Source: Gliomastix tumulicola | Taxonomy: Eukaryota > Ascomycota > Sordariomycetes > Hypocreales > Bionectriaceae | NCBI GenBank assembly: GCA_001599755.1 | Contig: BCHX01000015.1 | Location: 1-34,149 of the forward strand | Direction: 5' to 3' | DNA length: 34,149 nucleotides | Shown here: piece by piece, positions 29,130 through 34,149 of the stretch | Numbering within the stretch: the stretch's first letter is position 1 | How the letters are laid out: each line of letters opens with the position of its first letter | Position numbers and translations under genes: made by a program | Notes under the pieces: model-generated | The model's input: the letters and a program-made list of their open reading frames with translations, nothing else | What the model was told of the DNA's origin: nothing | Database searches by the model: none

Positions 29130-30139
29130 ATATGGTATCGCAGGCTTTGTTCTCAAGTGCCCGGCTGGCGCAAACCACACTTGACCGGCCGCTAACTGCC
29201 AATAGTGAGCACCAATAGCCGGCCATGCATCGCCTCCCACGTTGCCGTGTGGGAGATATAAGGAACTGCAAGGCTGAGAAAAGGTGGCTCCAAGGTGGTG
29301 ACCGAGCCCGCCACCGGGGTAAGCTTGTTCGGTGACAACAGACGGGTAGGCGGACGCCCCGAGGCTCGAGGCGGAACTGGACACTGCCGAACAAGATTTC
29401 CCTTTACGTTGGAGAGCCTGCGGGAAAGCGGCGAACGTCCCTTCCCCCTTTCCGTCTCTGTGTACTTGGTAGAGTGGGGTCACCCTTGGGAAGTCTCAGC
29501 GTCCGGCCTATAGTAGACTTGTCCACGCACCCGTAGTCTCGTGTCATTCGCGTGGTCAGCACAGTTCACGTTTGTTGCGGTCGGTCAATGCCATCACGCC
29601 ACTAGACAAAGATTGGGCATTGATCGCAATTGTGAAACCAGTGTGAGCGTAATGACGAATTATACGGGACTCGTGCGAAGCCGTAAAAATGTTCCAACTC
29701 GCGGCGACAAGTCGTTGAGTATGCGGTCAATGTTCAAGGAGGACGCAGTCCCTCCAGCAGTGTGCTGATGGTAAACGGTAGCCGCTCATCGACCGTTGGT
29801 TTTCTGCAACCTAGTAGAGCGCATGGCAAAGGCACCAAAAGGAAGGAGCGAGAGACGGCAAGGGGCCAAGCAAGGTGGTTCACTAAGGGGGCAGGCCGGG
29901 GCTCGTCTCGCAGCGCCTTGGCTCGCTGGCTACCTTCAGCGTCAGGTCCATCCTGTGCAAAGTCACGGGGCCCGCGCCCGCCCGACCTACCAGCGTGTCC
30001 AAAGTCGGCCGCGATGTACTGCGCCTCGCCGCACGTCCGATAGAAGCCTTCCCGCCGCTACCCGTCTTAATCTCACCCCCGAGCAAGAAGATACAGCTCG
30101 ACATGGCCACCCCTGGCCGGTGCATGGAATGGCGTCGTA
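29130..30139. other. No supported gene; upstream of the double-RING gene
   Basis: On the minus strand 29130-29483 is open and continuous with RING exon 1, so it may be 5' UTR or additional coding sequence with an upstream exon. Other frames are short and undistinguished. Confidence 0.4.
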
Positions 30140-30840
30140 GCCTACATGGGCCCTGACTTGGCGTTTCTGGCTGACATCCTGGCCTCACATAGGCCTTACT
30201 TTGTCCTGACCGACCAGCAACCTGGCTTCCATGAGCCCTGACTGAGCTTGCTCCACCGGCTCCCTGGCTCGCTTGATCAGTGTCTTGGCTTACAAGGGAC
30301 CGTAGTTGAGCTCCGTTGACCTGCGTCTCGACGTACATGGGGCCCGGCTTCGTCTAGCTGACTGGCATCCTAGTCTGACATGGGACCTGGCTCAGCTTGC
30401 TCAACCGGTGTCTTTGGCTTACATGGGCCCTGGTGTAGTTTGGCCGAGCAGCGCCTTCGCGAACATGGACCCTGACCTAGCTTCGTCGGCTGTCATCTTG
30501 GCTTTACATGGGCCCTTGCATGGTGTAGATGACAGGGAACCTAGCCTTACATGGATCCTGGCCTAGCCCAGTCGTCTCGTGTAAGAGCTTGCATGGACCC
30601 TGGGCGAGCTCCATCAGCCGGCTTCTTGGCTAACATGGGCCCTGGTTCAGCTGGACCAGCCTGCGCGCGGGCCCAAGTCTAGCTCCGCCCACCACTGCCT
30701 TAGCTCGCTCCGCCGCGGCCTTGGCTAGCACTGACCCTAGCATAGCTGACCTGACCAGTACCTTGGCGTACAGGGCCCCTGCTTCAGCTAAGCGGACCTG
30801 CCTCTTGACTTGCACGGACCCCGGCTGCCCCATCTTAGCT
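30140..30840 (+). repeat. Degenerate 43-bp minisatellite, about 16 units
   Basis: The anchor CATGGGCCCTG (or close variants) recurs at about 30145, 30187, 30229, 30292, 30335, 30377, 30422, 30463, 30507, 30549, 30590, 30633, 30676, 30727, 30769 and 30813, mostly 41-45 bp apart. Between anchors the pattern is roughly GCTTAGCTNGGCCGACC then GCGTCTTGGCTTA. Units differ by 20-35% by eye, so the array is old. Open frames through it (such as 30306-30566) are translations of the repeat. The same family occurs in reverse at 13259-13375. Confidence 0.85.
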
Positions 30841-30879
30841 GCGGCAAGGACCTCACCGCCGTCCTGGCCCGAGTAGCTC

Positions 30880-31460
30880 TTGGTCGCCTCGCCCTACCGC
30901 TGCCTGTCGCTCTCCGTCGAGGCAGTCCCAACAACACCCTCCGTAGATCACCACAATGTCCAGCAACCCCTCCATAGTCTCCCCCTTCTCCCTACGCCCA
31001 CACCCACTCCGGCTTCCTCTCTCCTGGGTGTCCCCCGATGTATGGCCCCGACGGCCTGCGTAGCTGTTTGTCCTCTTCCTCTGTAGTCAGCCTTTTTCAC
31101 CCGCCACTCTTCACCATCCGCTCTCAGTCCTTTTCCCACCACTCTGTCCGTAACTTCCCCTTATAGCATCCTCTCACAACATCTGTTGAGACCGCATGAC
31201 TAAGAAGGTCCGATCTGCTGTGGCTGGGATGTGGATACTATAAAAGAAGCTGTGCTCTTTCTAATACACGGATAGGTACTTAGACCTTACAACAACAACA
31301 ACAAGTAACCTTCTGTCTTATCCCCTCTCACAGCATCTCTCACAGCCTCCCTTCACAGCCCCCACTCACCATCTGCACCTCCCTCCTCTCCACCTCTCTT
31401 CTTCTCTGTTCGTCTACTACGACTAGGCTCTCTTCGAAGACAGCCGCCTCGGTTCCCTGC
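30880..31460 (+). other. Pyrimidine-rich tract interrupted by an LTR-like element
   Basis: Both sides of the element at 31184-31303 are dominated by C and T on the plus strand (CCCCTTCTCCC- and CTCCCTCCTCTCC-type text). No gene is evident. Such tracts are common in fungal promoters or as repeat-derived DNA. Confidence 0.5.
31184..31303 (+). mobile_element. Solo-LTR-like element of about 120 bp
   Basis: Starts TGTTGAGACCGC and ends CTTACAACAACAACAACA, i.e. TG...CA with TGTTG/CAACA inverted termini. It contains a correctly oriented TATAAAAG near 31238, as expected for an LTR promoter. It is flanked by imperfect direct repeats of about 34 bp (GTAACTTCCCCTTATA... before, GTAACCTTCTGTCTTAT... after), longer than a normal target-site duplication. 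The end within the CAA run is uncertain. Confidence 0.5.
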
Positions 31461-32410
31461 TCGTTCCTTCTCGCACGCGACTACTATCCCGCCCTCTGGC
31501 GAAGCTAGCTAGAGGTATAGGGTAGTACTGACGCACTCGCTCCGTCCGTCTGTGTGTTCGTTCTCATCCTCACATATGCTCCCTCTGATCTAACGCACGT
31601 GCTAGCTATGCCGGGCCTGCTCGCACGGCCGTGCCTTGGCGCCTCGCCGCCGACCGAGAGGAGAACGGGTGTATCCCCGACGATGTCCGTACCACGGTAG
31701 CGGAGGCCCTAGGAGGGACATGACTCGATACGCCGGGCCGAAGAACGCTTCTTACGCCTCGCGCTATGCGTCTTCGCCCCATCTATACGGTATGCGCTGG
31801 TGTGGGAGGGCGCTATTTAGTATTGACAAGCTCAACCTTCGTTTCCCCCCACGCGATGGGTGGCTGTCCACGCGATCTCGGGTGGGTCCGTGGTCGATCC
31901 CGCCTCTAGCTCTCTCCTCTGTTTCGGGGGCCGTCTATGAGGCTGCAGTTTGTCCACAATGCGTGGGCGATTGAAAACCGCCCGCACGTCCCAAGGTACT
32001 CTTCTCCCTCCGTTCTGGTGCGCTTGGCAGCGAATTTGGGAAGGCGTCGTCGTTGTTGCTCAGCGGGCGAGGCAGCGAGATCGGCGATCGGGACGATCGG
32101 GACGCTCCCACCATGGGTCCCCCTCTAACCAATGCAGAGCACCGGTTGACGGTCGGATCCAGCTAGTGCCAACTTGTCAGACCCACTCTCAACCTCACAA
32201 AAGCGACGCAGGGGACGGCGCTACTCGCCACGAGTGGCCAACCACGATGGCGAACCACGGCATCACCGCCACCTTTTTCGCCTGGCTCCGTCCACGCCCA
32301 GCGCCATTTTCGCCCTGGCATCGCGTCGGTCTGGCGCCTCCAGACGCGGGTTGATGGCATACGGCACGACACCATGACGTAGCTTGGGAAAGTATCTTAG
32401 GCAAACCTGG
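31304..32410. other. No supported gene
   Basis: Overlapping open frames (31636-31974 plus, 31950-32354 plus, 32163-32375 minus) show no domain and are rich in Arg, Pro and Ser, as expected of chance frames in GC-rich DNA. Confidence 0.5.
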
Positions 32411-32578
32411 TGTTGCAAATGGTATGAGTGAGTGATGCATTATTATTCTTGTTGTTGTTACAGTCTCCTAATGATCTGGGCATTGCCCTCCTTAAGTACT
32501 GCTTCCTCTGTGGGTCAGTCAGTCTCACTTAGGTGCCTCTGTTGACCCTCTGACGTAAGTAGCTTCAATGCTCCAACA
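32411..32578 (-). mobile_element. Solo LTR of Ty1/copia type, 168 bp
   Basis: The plus strand reads TGTTGCAAATGG...CTTCAATGCTCCAACA, so on the minus strand it begins TGTTGGAGCATTGAAG and ends with ACTCACTCATACC then ATTTGCAACA. The termini are TG...CA with TGTTG/CAACA repeats, and the minus-strand 3' end shares the ACTCA..CC pattern and an AAT-rich stretch with the LTR ends at 112 and 13690. No exact target-site duplication is visible and no internal retroelement sequence adjoins it. Confidence 0.6.
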
Positions 32579-34149
32579 AAACCGGCACACCATCCACACA
32601 CACACAACGCCAAATCGCGCGACGGGCTCCTCGAGGCGTCAGGCTTCACCGCTGACGACCTAGAAGGCTGCGCTGCCACGCAGGATGGATATAGAGGTGA
32701 GGGGCATTCCTCATTGGGCGTCGATGTGGCGGTGCATCGCCGCTGATGGGAGCCGTCCTGTTCCTTCACTAACAGACTCTAGAAATCCGCACCCATGGCC
32801 GCCAACACGATGGATGGCGGCCCTGGATTCACCTCCTTGCTTGGCGAGGCCCCCCACCATGGCCAAGCACCTACGAGGCGCGGGATCAGGGTCGGCAGGG
32901 ATTCGCTCCTCTCTTATGCACTCCATCCCAGTTGCGTAGGACCACCAAGGAATGATAGAGCATGATAGACGGACGGCGGTGCCAATGGACCGGCGTATCT
33001 CTTCCACTCTCCTGGGGAGGCGCCGCCGCGGTGCATTCGAGGCGCTTCTCGACGACTGCATGACACACACGAGAACCTCCCTTCCCGGCTCGTCAGGCGT
33101 GAGGTCTCCCCTGCGGATCTCGACGGCGATCACCTACGAGTGAAAGGGCGGTGGCGGATGGAGGGCAACGGCTACTTTGTCTATCAACAATGACAGCACT
33201 ACAAACGGCTTCTGGCCTACCGGCCGTGTCTGGACGGGATACTGGCGACAATCCAGTCAACGAAGCGGCCGACATGCTGGCGGAGAGGGATCCTGGAGCC
33301 AATTGGTTGCCATGGTTGGTTCCTTGGCCCTTCCTAGCGCCAGCTCCAACGCGCAGCCATGGCGGCGCTCGGCGGGGGATTGGGACTCAGCCCAGGCGAA
33401 TGCCGTCTCCGCTGTCTAGGATAGTGGGGATGTATATCTAGTTCTTCTGGTTCGGTGAAGTACCTGTTCATCTGCAGGGTACATCCCAAGGCAACCCTCA
33501 GACTCGTGATGATGGCTAGACTAGCACCGGTCTTTTCGGGGGCCTTCTTCCTCCCTTGGGTACCTATCGACGTATGTGGAGGAGCCGAAGCAAAGTGACG
33601 ACGCCCTGAATGGCTGCGGGATGGCTGCGGAGCGGGCAGCGCTGATAGGGCCGCGTCTCGTATCAGCCTTGCGTGGATGACGCTCAACGGGTAGCATGCT
33701 GAAGTCTGGTCTGTTAGATCGGCGCTGTAGCCCACCACGCCCCCCAGCCTTGCTTTGGATACTCGGCACTTTAGTAGCACTGGGAGGGACAGGTCTAGGT
33801 ACGGCGCGTTCCTGTCGTGACTACTGGGCTAAGAAAGGGCGCCTACGGCTGGCGTAACAGGTTCCATTGGCCGGAACGCGCAGCACTCGTAGGAGCGCTC
33901 TGTGCAGTCTCTTTTCCCGGCCGTCGACGAGCACCATCTGAGGCCGCTTTCTTGGTGGCCAGGGCGCGAAAGGGAGTAGGCGGACCTTTCTCGAATGGCC
34001 GCTGTTATGCTGTTCAGAAGGCGATCCGCATGAACATTTCGGCACGTTTCGGCACATTTCGGTAGAGACATTCATAGTACGAAGATAGACACGGGACGGA
34101 CGGCTGCTTGCAGCATGCCGGCTACGGTAGACGGAGGCGACCCTGTAGT
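32579..34149. other. No supported gene up to the right edge
   Basis: Frames at 32711-33133 minus, 33334-33780 minus, 33151-33441 plus and 33817-34065 plus are open but overlap each other, and no domain is recognisable. A gene with short exons could still be hidden here. Confidence 0.45.
34035..34062. repeat. Three short direct repeats (TTTCGGCAC type)
   Basis: TTTCGG occurs three times at 9-bp spacing (TTTCGGCACG, TTTCGGCACA, TTTCGG). Too short to interpret. Confidence 0.5.

Noticed and set aside
28849..29184. Plus-strand frames of 111-113 codons opposite the RING gene
   Set aside because: They are antisense to exon 1 of the double-RING gene, which has splice and zinc-ligand evidence.
30306..30566. 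86-codon open frame and the similar one at 13172-13360
   Set aside because: Both are translations of the 43-bp minisatellite, which explains their similarity.
30140..30840. CRISPR-like array
   Set aside because: Units are degenerate throughout with no conserved repeat/unique spacer alternation, and the context is eukaryotic.
32711..33133. 140-codon minus-strand open frame near the right end
   Set aside because: Overlaps several other open frames, no recognisable motif, and composition is typical of chance frames in GC-rich DNA.

Overview
The window looks like chromosomal DNA from a filamentous ascomycete (Pezizomycotina). This rests on short introns of about 48-66 nt with GT...AG ends and CTRAY-type branch sites, an RTA1-family membrane protein (a family known from fungi), an Ech42-type GH18 chitinase, F-box-like/ankyrin proteins, a SANT/Myb-like factor and degenerate Ty1/copia sequence. 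I do not name a species. Gene density is low, repeats are abundant and several reading frames are broken, which suggests an accessory or subtelomere-like region. The assembly is imperfect: scattered single Ns near the start, and a 100-N gap beside a poly-G tract at 19.5 kb.

Left part (1-10 kb): an array of small palindromic repeats that runs off the left edge, a copia-LTR-like fragment, a coiled-coil protein with a bipartite nuclear signal (minus strand), then two well-supported metabolic/membrane genes on the plus strand: a secreted GH18 chitinase (3079-4359, one intron) and an RTA1-like seven-helix protein (5115-6014, one intron). About 3 kb without a convincing gene follows, then a 102-residue coiled-coil ORF.

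Middle (10-20 kb): two paralogous F-box-like/ankyrin genes lie head to head (10551-12332 minus; 15961-17442 plus). They have the same N-terminus and exact 34-residue repeats, but 14 versus 11 of them, and homologous DNA continues past both stop codons. Between them sit a broken Ty1/copia reverse transcriptase-RNase H remnant with an LTR end and three units of a 43-bp minisatellite. To the right are an orphan 151-residue ORF and a diverged direct duplication on either side of the assembly gap.

Right part (20-34 kb): a SANT/Myb-like protein, a Ulp1-like (C48) gene whose catalytic core lies in another frame between two compensating indels and whose catalytic Cys position is Arg, and a three-exon gene whose spliced product has two consecutive zinc-binding cross-brace motifs, the second a canonical RING-H2. 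The rest is minisatellite (about 16 units of the same 43-bp family), pyrimidine-rich DNA, two LTR-like elements and sequence in which I see no gene.

The clearest biological theme is ubiquitin/SUMO-type proteins (two F-box-like ankyrin proteins, one double-RING protein, one Ulp1-like protein) in a repeat-rich neighbourhood. Whether they act together is speculation. Introns, starts and domains were read by eye and not confirmed by database search or RNA data.
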